Part shown: one piece after another, positions 44,811 through 56,171 of the stretch
Numbering within the stretch: position 1 is the first letter of the stretch
How the letters are laid out: every line of letters starts with the position of its first letter
Assembly: GCF_019320115.1 (NCBI RefSeq)
Contig: NC_089584.1
Location: 80,233,922-80,297,921 of the forward strand
Direction of reading: 5' to 3'
Length of the DNA: 64,000 nt
From: Miscanthus floridulus
Taxonomy: Eukaryota > Streptophyta > Magnoliopsida > Poales > Poaceae
Translations under genes and position numbers: made by a program
Notes under the pieces: generated by a model
Told to the model about the DNA's origin: nothing
The model's input: the letters and a program-made list of their open reading frames with translations, nothing else
Databases searched by the model: none

Positions 44811-46260
44811 AGTCAGTCCTCAAACCATAGCACACCTCTTTCATTTAATCTAAAATACTTGGTTTCTTGTTCTTTCATCTTTCTCTTGATGTGAAATATA
44901 CCTACATCTGTCTTTTGCAGCTCTATGATTTTGCTCTCAAGTGAATAACTGATAGTGATATTGTGCAGCACAATAGAGTGTAACAAATTAAATCCATCTT
45001 CCAATAATGCTTCTAAAGTGTTGTAATGAGATTTCTGACTAAGTGCATCTGCTACAACATTGGCTTTTTCTAGATGGTAGTGCACTTCGAAATTGTAGTC
45101 CTTGATCAGCTCTAACCATCTTTGTTGTCTCATGTTTAGCTTAGGTTGAGTGAAGATATATTTGAGACTTTTGTGGTCATTGTATATGTGACATACGTTG
45201 CCCAACAAATAATGTCTCCATATCTTTAACGTATGAACAACTGCTGCAAGCTCTAAATCATGTGTAGGGTAATTGACTTCATGCTTTCTCAACTACCGAG
45301 AAGCATAGGCAATAACTCTTCCTTCCTGCATGAGCACACACCCCAAACCTATACCTAATGCATCATAGAACACATCGAAAGGCTTTTCAATGTCGGGTTG
45401 TGCTAAAATAGGAGCTATTGTTAACAAGGTCCTTAGGGTGTGAAAAGCTGTTTCACACTCGGGTGTCCAACTGAACTTTTCATCTTTCTAAAGTAGTCTA
45501 GTCATGGGCTTAGCTATCTTGGAGAAATCCAGAATGAAACGATGATAGTAACCTACTAACCCTAGAAAACTCCAAACTTTATGAACCGAAGTTGGAGCCT
45601 TCCAATTCATGACCTCTTGTACTTTAGATGGGTCTACATATATTCCATCTCTAGATAAGATATGACCCAACAAAAGTACTTTGCTCAACCAAAATTCATA
45701 CTTTCTAAACTTGGCATATAACTTATGTACCCTTAATCTGGACAAAACAATTCTTAGATGCTCTGCATGATCTGCCTCATTCTCCAAATAAATCAAGATA
45801 TCATCGATAAACCCAACCACAAACTTGTCGAGCTTGGGCATGAATACCGAATTCATCAAGTACATGAAGTAGGCAGGAGCATTCATTAGTCCAAAAGACA
45901 TGACCAAATACTCGTACAAGCCATACCTAGTGGAGAAAGTGGTTTTAGGTATATCCTCTGGCCTGATCTTAATCTAATGATAGCGTGACCTCAAGTCAAT
46001 CTTGGAGAATACCTTCGCTTTTGCCAACTGATCGAACAAGATATCGATATAAGGCAAAGGATACTTGTTTTTAATGGTCACATCATTAAGTGGCCTATAA
46101 TCCACACATATTCTCAAAGACTTGTCCTTCTTCTTTACAAACAATGCTGGACATCCCCATGGAGATGAACTAGGTTGAATGAGACCTTTGTCCAACAGTT
46201 CTTATAATTGAATTTTAAGTTCCGCTAACTCATTTGGTGGCATCCTATAGGGCCTTCTTG
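44811..46260 (-). pseudogene. Element C reverse transcriptase and RNase H (broken)
   Basis: RT pieces are [33 protein letters not shown] and [10 protein letters not shown] with FIDDILIYL, so the catalytic Asp pair remains. The connection shows the GHILSRDGI and [11 protein letters not shown] motifs. In RNase H the family motif [10 protein letters not shown] reads [10 protein letters not shown], losing an Asp, and ADALSQK is present. Stops at about 45295, 45490 and 45975 separate the frames. Confidence 0.85.
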
Positions 46261-46843
46261 AGATAGGTGCCATACCTAGCACTAACTCAATCTTAAATTC
46301 CACATCCCTATCAGGTGGTAAACCTAGTAACTCATCTAGGACTACATCAGGAAACTCACAAACCACTGGAATATCACAAAGGGTAGTGGCTTGGATAGCA
46401 CAAGACAAGTTTTGGAGTTCAAAATTTCGAGAAAGTGGTACTTGAAAAGCATTACCACCCTTTGGTTCTCTCAACATAATTGTACGAGTGCTAGTGTCAA
46501 TAAGAACTCCACGATCGCTCCTCCATTTCATACCTAAGATCACATCTATAGATAATCTAGGCAATACTATCAGATCCATCGTATACTCCCTCTCTTGTAT
46601 AGAGATGAGCACATTTCTAACCATCTTATTTGTAGACATAGTAGCCCCAGCTAAACTTATACTATAACCACCCTTGCTTACCTCAATTACTTTATGATCA
46701 TTTCTAGATGCAAATGCTTGGCTCATAAATGAATGAGAAGCTCCTGAATCAAATAAAACAATGACGAGATGTTTGTTAACGAGAAACATACTAGCGGTGA
46801 CAACCTCTCCTGCAGGAACCTCTTCAATAGTGGTATAATGCAC
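46202..46843 (-). pseudogene. Element C protease-to-RT linker ORF
   Basis: The 213-codon open stretch contains the aspartic protease motif VLFDSGASHSFMS and DVILGMKW, then the CEFPDVVLDELLGLPPDRDVEF segment that links protease to RT in Gypsy elements. It is the longest surviving frame of C. A TAA at its end (46202) separates it from RT. Confidence 0.85.
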
Positions 46844-47584
46844 GTATCTAGGACGTGCTTTAGGATTTGCCTATCTCTGATTGTTGTTCTTCTTAGGATG
46901 GGGGCACTCTTTGGACCAATGGCCCAACTGATTATAGTTGAAGCATGGTTGATTGCTCCTAGGTCCTATGGAGCTTCCTTGCCCTCTATTCCCTTTGGGT
47001 AAGGCAATGGTGAACGCCTTACGAAACACCTTCTAAGGTCGGTTGGCCTGAGCTTTTGGTGGAGAAGGCCTAAACTTAGGTGCTGGTGGTCGAAACTATG
47101 GCCTAGCTGCCACTAGAGCTTTGGACTGAGAAGACCCTGAGGCGCCTACCTCAGCTGCCCTCTTACGGCCCTTTGCTGCCACATGCAGATTATTGTGGTT
47201 CTCCTAAGTCAAGGCATCACTAATGAACTCATTGTATGTGGTGCACCTCGAGTTGGCCATAGTTTTCATTAGCTTAGTGCCAAGACCTCTCTTGAAGCTT
47301 TCAAACTTCTTTTTTCTGTATCGACAAAACCTAGGGCATAATGGGATAGATTATTGAAAGCATGCATGTACTCAGTAATGGTCTTGGTCCCTTATGTGAG
47401 TCGCATAAACTCAGCTTCCTTCATGCGCATTAGCCCCGGGGGAATGTGATGTCCCCTAAAGGCTAACTTGAATTGCTCCCATGTGACTTGTGCATTGGTA
47501 GGTAAAGAGGACAAGAAATGGGTCCACCATATCCTGGCCAGCCCTGTAGCTGATGGGACGCATATTCTGCCTTCTGATGTTCTG
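46844..47584 (-). pseudogene. Element C gag C-terminal part, interrupted by D
   Basis: On the minus strand the gag reads EYASHQLQG, then WWTHFLSSLP, WEQFKLAFRGHHIPPGLM, EFMRL-stop-GTKTITEYMHAFNNLS, and a knuckle CFNYNQLGHWSKEC in which the second CCHC Cys is Tyr. A frame change lies after HQLQG. The similarity stops at about 47584, exactly where D's LTR begins. Confidence 0.75.
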
Positions 47585-48723
47585 TGACTATTGGGTTCAT
47601 AAACCTAGGGTCCCTAATGGGCCCGCTTCCCAGCAAAAGCTTAGCCCAGCAGACGACGTTGCAAACGACGCGCAACTCCTGGGCTAGCCTAGATACCTAA
47701 ACAATAGGCCAGAAACATGATACAGTCTCCAACCAGAAGGCCTAGACAAAGAGGGGATGATGCTCGTTTCTGACTCTAAACCACTTCTCTAACCAAAAGG
47801 CCTGGCCAAGGAGAGGGCGACACTCGCTTTGGACTCCGACCCGCTTCTCCGACCGAGAATACACCAGACCTCTGCTTACAACTCTTCTCCAACTAGAAGA
47901 GTCAGAGCCGACTAGGAATAACCGACCAGGGATGCCCACTCGGTGAGGACCCAAGAGATAGGTGGAGCAAGTAAGGCAGTGCGCTCAAGTCAACTGCAAT
48001 ACCGAGGACCGTACCCTACACACCTATAGGATAGTACCGCCAGACCATGTTAGAAGGGTGCTCTACAACCTTCTAGACATGTCAAAACACAAACAGTGTT
48101 ATGGGCACCGACATTTGTCCTACAGTATGGTAGGCGTTGAAATTTGCCATACCAGAAGAACACGATGGAGCCAACCACATGCATCTAGGCATCAACAATA
48201 TTACGGGCATCGACAAACCATCTTGTACCCGATGGCGTGGGCAACAAGACTAGGTAGCACACACACACTCTCTTTCTCTCACTCTCTTGCTTGTAAGGTC
48301 GTCCCCTTCATCTATAAAAGAGGATGCGCCCTCTCCCAATGGAGAGAGACAACAAAAACAAACGAACAAACAACAGACGGATCATTCCAACTCACTCTCT
48401 GCTAGCTTTAGACTTTCTAAAGCTACACAGAGCACATGTTCCAATACATAGCGCACGTTGGAGCTCCCATCACTCTTGGCCCTTCGGTCCAAAGTCTGAC
48501 CTGACTTCTAACACCCCCCATCTTACTCCCACTCATTTGTAACCCCACAATAAACTTCAAGCACCTAGGCTCAGGAATAAAGTCACCGACCGACTCAAAC
48601 TAGGCATAGGGCACGTTGCCTAAACCAATATAAACCCTGTGTCATTGAGTGCTAGGCCACATCCGATCACAATGTAGGGCAAAACGACAAATATTTACTT
48701 GTTGGTCACTTTTTGCACCGACA
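47585..48723 (+). repeat. Element D1 5' LTR
   Basis: It starts about TGACTATTGGGTTC (left edge placed where C's gag similarity stops, good to a few bases) and ends TTGCACCGACA before the primer binding site. A CTATAAAAG TATA box lies at 48312-48320, preceded by a CTCTCTTTCTCTCACTCTCT stretch. Confidence 0.7.
48312..48320 (+). promoter_or_regulatory. TATA box in D1 LTR
   Basis: CTATAAAAG is well placed in the LTR, about 410 bp before its end. The transcript would start about 30 bp downstream in the GCGCCCTCTCCC stretch (inference). Confidence 0.6.
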
Positions 48724-48724
48724 A

Positions 48725-48742
48725 TTGGCGCCGTCTATGGGG
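48725..48742 (+). promoter_or_regulatory. Primer binding site of D1
   Basis: TTGGCGCCGTCTATGGGG lies one base after the LTR. TGGCGCCGTCTGTGGGAA-like sites are the common binding sites of plant Tat/RIRE2-type Gypsy elements. Confidence 0.75.
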
Positions 48743-48773
48743 AAGACATCGTACATTCATGCTTTTTGATCAT

Positions 48774-51169
48774 CAGATGGCCCACCTTTCCACCATCTCT
48801 GTCATGGCAGGCTCGAGCGATACAATTCGCTTTGGCTCACTGGAGTTTCCCTAGTCCCACCCATAGGGATGTGGGTTCCTCCTGACTTCGAGCCGTCCTA
48901 GACCTTCCTCTTTGGAAGCCTAGACTTCATTGCCGACCAGCTCGGTGTGCTTCCCCTTCACGAGGAGGCACTTGTCCTAGCGCCCATCGGAGGAGGAGCA
49001 CCCTCCGTCGGCTCTGGGCCACCCAGCGATCTCAACGATGAGGCACCTGCACTCCGCTCTGAGCCCACACTGGGCTCAAACCCCACTATGAGTAACGTAC
49101 ATATTGTTCTTTATTCGCTATTTAATATCTTTTGCCAACTCTCTAGAGGGACCCTGTTGTCCCCATCATGACTGCCATGCGACTGGTTCGCCGATGGCCA
49201 TGCGTCCCCCATGGACGCGTACGCACGGGGGCTTCGAAAGATGCAGATGCCGTCTCCTCTCACATCTAAATTCATGGGGATGGCGGGCTACGCTCCTGCC
49301 TCTTTCCACAACCTCATGGATGACGAGGTCAAAAGCGATGGCTCCAGCATCGGCGACGTCATGGCGCCTAGCCACCCTATATCCTAGGAGTGCACTATGG
49401 CGGACGCTCTAGGACAGTCGCCAGCGGTAGTGGAGTCTCTATAGACACACACCCCTCCAAACCCTCGTGTGGAGGCCCTCATGCATGCGTAGGAGCATGG
49501 CGAGGAGCTACGATAGAGGCGGTAGAGCCAGCTGCCACCTATGCCAGCGCGCTCGGCGTAGCATGCTGCGCCACATGTGTGTAACCCAGCTGGTCTAGCA
49601 AAACATCATGGATGGGGGAAACGATCCCCCACAGTTCGCTTGGGCTAGCCAGAACATTGTTGTTGCGGTGATGCTTCTACGTGGCCTTCCCGAGCCCGTC
49701 GACCCCTAGGAGTAGGAGGTCCACTGAAACCTCCGGGCGCTGGTGGATGCCACCGCCGTTCAATAGGCGCAGAGCTCCATGTCGTGACACTGGCTCATGG
49801 CCTCTCTCCCCACTAGGGGAATGGGGGCAGAACAGTCGAGTCACTCCATCCGCTCACCACTATAGTTGCCGAGCATGGAACAGGACCATGGCCTGACCCG
49901 ACGCCCGCTCCAAACCAACCGCTTGTGCACGAATGGCTCAGGCCAAACCAAGACGCTCACAGCGTCATCAACAATTGGCGTCAGGCCCAACATGATGATT
50001 ATGTCCATCATGTGGTGGTGAGAGTAGGTGGCACAGGCTCTGGTCGGACCATTGAGGGGAGTGGGGAAACGCACCCTAGGCATGGTCACCGATCGGAGGA
50101 CCGGAGTCCCAACCCAAACGGCCTAGGACCACAAGCTTTTGGCTGTCGCAACAAGAAGGCACTGTTCCCATAGCGCTTCCAACCACCTACCAATGTCACC
50201 AAATATACTAGGGAGACAAATCCTGGTATATGGCTCAAAGACTTCTAGCTCGCTCGCCGAGCCGGAGGAGTGGATGATGACCACTTCATCATTCAATACC
50301 TCCCCATCTATGTGGGGGAACATGTTTGAGCATGGCTTGAATTCCTCCTGCATGACAGCATCCACGACTGGGCGGATCTCAAGAGGATCTTTATCGAAAA
50401 TTTCTAGGGGACGTATGTCCGTCCTAGGAATTTCTGGTACCTCAAGAGCTACTAACAGGAGCCGAATGAGTCCCTATGGGATTACATCCGTAGGTTTTCA
50501 AAACAATGCAACTCCCTTCCTGATGTCATCAACATGGATGTCATTAGCATGTTCCTCTCTAGAACAACCTACGAGTCCTTGATCCACAAGCTTGTCTGTC
50601 TAAAGCCCTAGACCACCCACGACTTGCTTGACGTCGCCATGAACCATGCCTCTGGCGAGGAGGCGGTCAGAGCAGTCTTTAGTGGAGGCTAGGAGAAGGG
50701 TAAGGGCAAGCACAAGGACCAAGACGAGGGCCCCTCCACACAAAGGAGCAAAAAGAACAAGAAGGATTAGCATCGACCGGCCAACTCCGCTTTGGTCGCC
50801 GTGGCCGATCGTGTGGGCAAGCAGGGCCTGCCCAACCACTTCAACAAGCTCATGGAGAGTCCATGCACCAACCATGCCTACCCCATCAAGCACCTCTACA
50901 AGGACTGTGAATTCCTCAAGCGCGTTCTGCAATAGGCTGGCTGCCCAAAAGAAGGGAAGGGCAAGGAGGTAGCGGCCAAGAAAGGAGGCGTGACAGGCAA
51001 GGATGGGGATGGTTTTTCTGATCCTAAGGAATGCCTCATTATCTTTGGGGGATTTGATGCCATCTACTCTAAGCGCCTATACAAAGTGCGCTATGGAGAG
51101 GCATGTGTCGCTGAAACAGCTATCCCCTCCTTCCTTAGCTGGTCAGAATCTCTGATCACTTTTGATTAG
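48774..51169 (+). pseudogene. Element D1 gag (many stops)
   Basis: A start-like ATG at 48774 (MAHLSTISVMAG) is followed by a frame with several TAG/TAA codons. The capsid-like core at about 50270-50690 reads HFIIQYLPIY, DWADLKRIFIENF, ESLWDYIRRFSKQCNSLPDV and TTYESLIHKL. Then come basic Lys-rich segments (GKGKHKDQDEG, KKNKKD) and the NHAYPIKHLYKDCEFLKR segment that replaces a classical knuckle in this lineage. Most stops are TAG, one transition from CAG or TGG. Confidence 0.75.
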
Positions 51170-51811
51170 ATGGACTATCCCTCCCACGTCACCAGACCAA
51201 GTCGCTACCCACTCATCGTCGACCCCATTGTCCATAAGAAGTGCCTCACCAAGGTGCTGATGGACGGAGGCAGTGACCTCAACTTTCTCTATGTTGACAC
51301 CCTCGACGCCATGTGTATCCCCCAGTCGGAGCTTCGCCTAGTGAGCTCTCCCTTCCACGGTGTGATCCCAGAGATGCAGGCGTACCTTCTCGGGCAGATC
51401 GACCTGCTCGTCATGTTTGGTGACCGAGCTAACTTCCACTTAGAGGTCCTCACCTTTGAGGTGGTGGACTTCCTAGGGTCCTACCACGCCATCTTGGGGC
51501 AGCCATGCTATACCAAGTTCATGGCAATCCCCAACTACACCTACCTCAAGTTGAAGATGCCAGGACCGAATGGCGTCATCACTATGGGTAGCACCTTTTC
51601 GCATGCCTACACGTGTGACAGTGAGCATTACGAGCTCGCCACTGCCATCATCAACTCAGTTGAGCTCCCTCGGCTCAGAGAATCATCGACCCTAGCAGTC
51701 CTAGACTACAACAAGCCAACCTCCTTGTTTGCCTTCCACCCACTCGAGGAGACTAAGGCAGTGGGTATCGACCCCACCGACCTAACCAAGATGGTGCGGA
51801 TCGAGACCTAG
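51170..51811 (+). pseudogene. Element D1 protease region ORF
   Basis: The 213-codon open stretch begins MDYPSHVTRPSRYPLIVDP. The retropepsin-like active site is LMDGGSDLNFLYV (DGGS in place of DSG/DTG, as usual in this lineage). GSYHAILGQPCYTKFMA is the second conserved segment. The frame ends in TAG just before the RT leader (CELTDFLCSNHDVFTWKPSDM). It is the best-preserved part of D1. Confidence 0.85.
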
Positions 51812-52364
51812 CTCCTGGCCAAATAGGAATGTGAGCTCACTGACTTTCTATGCTCCAATCATGATGTCTTCACATGGAAACCTTCTGACATGCCAGGCAT
51901 ACCACGGGAGGTCGCCGAGCATGCACTATGCCTCATCCCAGGCTCAAACCCCACCAAGCAACGCCTACATCGCTTTGACGATGAGAGGCGCAGGGCCATA
52001 GGCGAGGAGGTCACCAAACTCCTGGCAGCCAGATTCATCAAGGAGGTATACCACTCCGACTAGCTTGCCAATCTTGTTCTTGTTAAAAAGAAGACCGAGA
52101 AATGGAGAATGTGCATTGATTATACTGGCCTCAACATGGCACGTCCGAAGGACCATTTTCCTTTGCCACGCATAGACCAGATAGTCGACTCCACCTTAGG
52201 ATGTGAAGTCCTCTCCTTTCTAGATGCCTACTCAGGCTATCACCAGATCACAATGAAAGAGTCCTACCGTCTCGCAACCTCATTCATCACCCCGTATGAC
52301 TCGTACTATTATGTAACCATGCCTTTTAGTCTGAAGAACGCTGGCACCACCTATCAATGGTGCA
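51812..52364 (+). pseudogene. Element D1 reverse transcriptase N-terminal part
   Basis: RT motifs visible are KWRMCIDYTGLN, PLPRIDQIVDST, LSFLDAYSGYHQI and TMPFSLKNAGTTYQ. The sequence then stops matching Gypsy RT at 52364 and continues in element E. The YVDD-containing palm, the connection, RNase H and the integrase N-terminus are absent from the window. Confidence 0.85.
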
Positions 52365-52511
52365 TAGCCTTCACACCATTTGTACCCTTAGTAAGCATAT
52401 AGCATGAATCAAGCTTTACGAAGGATACATTAGCATTTTTGCTCTTGTTTTTGCATTCTTGCTCTTTGTGACCCACTTGCTTGCAACTAGTGTAAAACCG
52501 ACCATTGTTCT

Positions 52512-54329
52512 TCACAAAACTAGTCTTGTGAGGAGCAAAGGCCGCTTTTCCTTTCTTGGGGTATAGCCCAATCCCTCTTTGTAGAGAGAAGCTCTTTGGC
52601 TACCCAAGCACATAAGCAAGCGGTCCTCACCACCATAAGCCTTAGCTAAGGTGTGAGTGAGCTTAGTGACCTCCTTCTTGAGGTTCTCATTCTCAACCAC
52701 TAGTGAGGCATCACTAGTGAGACCATCACTACTAGATGAGGTAGAAGTGGAAGTACTACAAGAAGGGTTAGTAGTAGCAACAATGATAGGCATAGATAGT
52801 GATTCATCAATTATATCACAAGTTAAACCTACATTGCAAGTTTCAACATGCTTCTTTTTATTTTGCTCATCAAGCAAAGAGGAATGAGCCTTTTCAAGCT
52901 TTTTGTGAGCTTTGCCAAGCTTCTCATTGGCTTCCTCTAGCTTCTCATGAGTTGCTTTGAGCTCATCAAGGGCTTGCTTAAGGGCTTTTACCTCCTTATT
53001 CAAGCTCTTGCATTCTCTTCTCTTAATGTCAAAATGTTCTTTAGCATCTTCTAGCATGTCAAATAATTCATCTTTAGTAGGTTCATCATTATCACTATCA
53101 CTATCATTTTCATTTTCATCATCATGTTCTTCATCACTTTCATCATCACAAGATTGTACCTTAGTGGCCTTAGCCATGAAGCATGATGAAGATTCGAAGA
53201 GAGAAGGCTTCTCATTGATGGCAATGCTTGCAAGAACCTTCTTCTTCGTGGTCTTGTTATCATCACTATCATCATCATCATCACTTGAGGAAGCATCACT
53301 ATCCCAAGTGACTATATATGAACCTCCCTTCTTCTTCTTGAATGCCATCTTGTCCTTCTTCTCTTTCTTTTCCTTCTTGTCCTTCTTCTTGTTCTTCTTA
53401 TTGTCATCATCATTGTCGCTATTGTATGGACATTGAGCAACAAGATGATCTTTGCTTCCACACTTGAAGCACCTTCTTGACTCTTCTTTGTTCTTGAATG
53501 AAGATTTCTTTCTTCTTGCATGGTAGCCCTTCTTCACCATGAACTTGCCAAATCTTTTAACAAAGAGAGCCATCTTCTCATCATCATCATCATCATCATC
53601 CCAAGATTCATCTTCTTCACTTGATGTCTCTTGCTTAGCTTTTCCCTTTGATGATGTGGCTTTGAATGCCATGCTCTTCTTCTTGTCATCCTTCTTGTCA
53701 TCTTTCTTCTCCTTCTTTTCTTCCTTCTCATCATCATCTCTATATGCATCATCGGTCATGATATCTCCCAAGATTTGGTTTGGTGTCATTGTGTTCAAAC
53801 TGGTCCTCACTAGTAAGGTGACCAACATACCAAATCTTGCAGGCAAACATCTCAAGAACTTATTGGAGAAGTCCTTGTCCTCTAGCTTCTCACCAAGTGC
53901 TTTGAGATCATTGACAATCACTTCCATCTGATGGAACATGTCCGGCACACTCTCATCTTCCTTCATCTTGAAGCTTGCAAATTTCTCTTTGAGAATATAT
54001 GCCTTTGCACCCTTCACGGCTTGAGTGCCCTCAAATGATTCTTCCAATTTCTTCCAAGCTTCATGAGCCATCTCAATATTCTTTATTTGCTCAAATGTTC
54101 TCACATCAATTGCATCATGAATGGCACTTAGAGCAATGTCATTATTTTGGAGAACCACTTCTTCGGCCACGGTGGGATTTTCTAGACCCTCAATCTCAAT
54201 TTTGGTTTCTACCACCTTCCACACCTTTCTATTGATTGACTTGATATGTGTGGTCAGCTTTGACTTCCAATAAGAATAATTTGAGCCATCAAATTGGGGT
54301 GGCTTCTTGGTGTTGTTGATTTGAGCCAT
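52512..54329 (-). CDS. Element E gag, 605-codon open frame
   Basis: This is a Copia gag starting MAQINNTKKPPQFDG. It has a capsid-like core (EQIKNIEMAHEAWKKLE), the Lys/Asp-rich linker, a CCHC knuckle CFKCGSKDHLVAQC near residue 288, an acidic Ser/Asp segment and a C-terminal coiled coil. It lacks the two stops seen in B. A one-base difference in the GYTPKKGKVAF region shifts the frame, so the ORF ends about 90 residues before the B gag end and loses the second Cys cluster. It is the longest intact retroelement ORF in the window. It would bind and package element RNA if expressed. There is no pol behind it. Confidence 0.75.
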   Translation of the reverse strand: MAQINNTKKPPQFDGSNYSYWKSKLTTHIKSINRKVWKVVETKIEIEGLENPTVAEEVVLQNNDIALSAIHDAIDVRTFEQIKNIEMAHEAWKKLEESFEGTQAVKGAKAYILKEKFASFKMKEDESVPDMFHQMEVIVNDLKALGEKLEDKDFSNKFLRCLPARFGMLVTLLVRTSLNTMTPNQILGDIMTDDAYRDDDEKEEKKEKKDDKKDDKKKSMAFKATSSKGKAKQETSSEEDESWDDDDDDDEKMALFVKRFGKFMVKKGYHARRKKSSFKNKEESRRCFKCGSKDHLVAQCPYNSDNDDDNKKNKKKDKKEKKEKKDKMAFKKKKGGSYIVTWDSDASSSDDDDDSDDNKTTKKKVLASIAINEKPSLFESSSCFMAKATKVQSCDDESDEEHDDENENDSDSDNDEPTKDELFDMLEDAKEHFDIKRRECKSLNKEVKALKQALDELKATHEKLEEANEKLGKAHKKLEKAHSSLLDEQNKKKHVETCNVGLTCDIIDESLSMPIIVATTNPSCSTSTSTSSSSDGLTSDASLVVENENLKKEVTKLTHTLAKAYGGEDRLLMCLGSQRASLYKEGLGYTPRKEKRPLLLTRLVL

Positions 54330-54372
54330 TTTAACACTGAAGGTTGTTAAGCCTCAAATAATGGTGACCTCG

Positions 54373-54384
54373 GCTCCGATACCA
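54373..54384 (-). promoter_or_regulatory. Primer binding site of E
   Basis: On the minus strand TGGTATCGGAGC, the tRNA-Met complement with one transition (A to G). Confidence 0.8.
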
Positions 54385-54386
54385 CT

Positions 54387-56171
54387 TGAAAGGTCCTAAT
54401 GGCTAGAGAGGGGGGTGAATAGCCTAATAAAAATTTCTACAACAACACTTAACAAAATGGTTAGACAATAATGAGGCGAAGCAAGTGTTGCGCTAGCCTA
54501 CTCAAAATGTAAGCCACCTACCACAATTCTAGTTTAGATAGTATCTATTCACACAATAGCTATGACACTACCCTATGTTAGTGTGCTCTCAAAGGCTAAC
54601 TAAAGAGCCACACCAACCAAGCAAGCAAGCTCTCACAACTAGCTACACTAAAGAGCTTGTCAACTAGTTTGTGGTGAAGTAAAGAGAGTGATCAAGAAGG
54701 TTATACTGTCATGTAGATGAAGGAACCAATCAATCACAAGGATGAATAACAATGAAGACCAATCACCTCAGAATCAATGATGAACACAATGATTTTTTAC
54801 CGAGGTTCACTTGCTTGCTGGCAAGCTAGTCATCGTTGTGGCAATTCACTCACTTGGAGGTTCATGCGCTAATTGGCTTCACACGCCAAACCCTCAATAG
54901 GGTGCCGCACAACCAACTAGGGTACCTTTTGGCGCTCCGCCGGGGAAAGGTCAAGAACCCCTCACAATCACCACGATCGGAGCCAGAGACAATCACCACC
55001 CTCCGCTCAACGATCCTTGCTACTCCAAGTCGTCTAGGTGGCGGCAACCACCAAGAGTAACAAGCGAAATCCACAGCGAAACACGAACACCAAGTGCCTC
55101 TAGATGCAAACACTCAAGCAATGCACTTGGATTCACTCCCAATCTCACTATAATGATGAATCAATGATGGAGATGAGTGGGAGGGCTTTGGCTAAGCTCA
55201 CAAGGTTGCTATGTCAATGAAAAATGGCCAAAGGTAATGAGCTACAGCCAGCCATGGGGCTTAAATAGAAGCCCCCACAAAATAGAGCCGTTATACCCCT
55301 TCACTGGGCATAACACGGGCTGACCAAATGCTTCGGTCCAACTGACCGGACGCTGCTCCTCAGCGTCCGGTCACCCAATGGCGGCCATGTGTCTTCTGCG
55401 TTCAACTGTGAACATTTGATCTCAATGGTCGACATGTTGACCAGATGCTCTGATAGAGTTGACCGAACGCTGGACCCTCAGCATCCGGTCATTTATAGTA
55501 AGGGTCCAAAATGTGTTTTTGCCGATTGGACGCATCCGGTCATGCTTGACCGGACACAGCCCAGCGTCCGGTGCTTAACCCTAATCACTGTGCCGACCGT
55601 CAACACAACCGGACACAACCCTTTAGTGTCCGGTCACAAAGCTACCCAGCGTCCGGTCAGTTGATCGACGCCAGCATCATTGCGACCAACTCTATTTCAC
55701 TTCTAACTTCTCCACCCTTGCTCAAATGTGCCAACCACCAAGTTTATCTCCTTGTGCACATGTGTTAGCATATTTTCACAAACATTTTCAAGGTTGTTAG
55801 CACTCCACTAGATCCTAAATGCATATGCAATGAGTTAGAGCATCTAGTGGCACTTTGATAACCGCATTCCGATACGAGTTTTGCCCCTCTTAATAGTACA
55901 GCTATCAAACCTAAATGTGATCACACTCTCTAAGTGTCTTGATCACCAAAACAAAATAGCTCCTATGGTTTATACCTTTGCCTTGAGCTTTTTGTTTTTC
56001 TCTTTCTTCTTTCCAAGTCCAAGCAATTGATCATCATCATGGTATCATCATCATGTTATGATCTTAATTTACTTCACCACTTGGAATGTGCTACCTATCT
56101 CATGATCACTTGATAAACTAGATTAGCACTTAGGGTTTCATCAATTCACCAAAACCAAACTAGAGCTTTCA
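54387..56171 (-). repeat. Element E 5' LTR
   Basis: The 1785-bp LTR has the B-family start TGAAAGCTCTAG (at 56171) and end GGACCTTTCA (at 54387), with the canonical CA that B has lost. The GCGTCCGGTC motif block (55320-55670) is shorter and arranged differently from that of B. Confidence 0.88.

Larger units (their letters stand above)
38785..47584 (-). mobile_element. Element C: Gypsy chromovirus (Tekay-like), 3' part
   Basis: On the minus strand: 3' LTR 43460-38785, polypurine tract, then (reading back from it) chromodomain-like tail, integrase, RNase H, RT, protease and gag up to 47584, where element D starts. RT before integrase gives Gypsy; the C-terminal ATWEWEDYLREVYP segment gives chromovirus. 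The 5' LTR is not in the window. Insertion into A's 3' LTR is shown by the sudden end of LTR similarity at 38784. Many stops and lost ligands show it is old. Confidence 0.8.
52365..56171 (-). mobile_element. Element E: 5' part of a B-family Copia element
   Basis: On the minus strand: 5' LTR 56171-54387, primer binding site, gag 54329-52512 and a short tail to 52365 that aligns with B up to about 24605. The protease-to-RNase H region and the 3' LTR are missing. The left edge has no LTR terminus, and both E and D1 lack sequence there. One deletion spanning the end of E and the middle of D1's pol explains this (inference). Confidence 0.85.

Noticed and set aside
49681..50972. Many 60-147-codon ORFs in D1 gag on both strands
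   Set aside because: Shadow frames of the decayed gag; the true gag frame is interrupted by stops and read separately.
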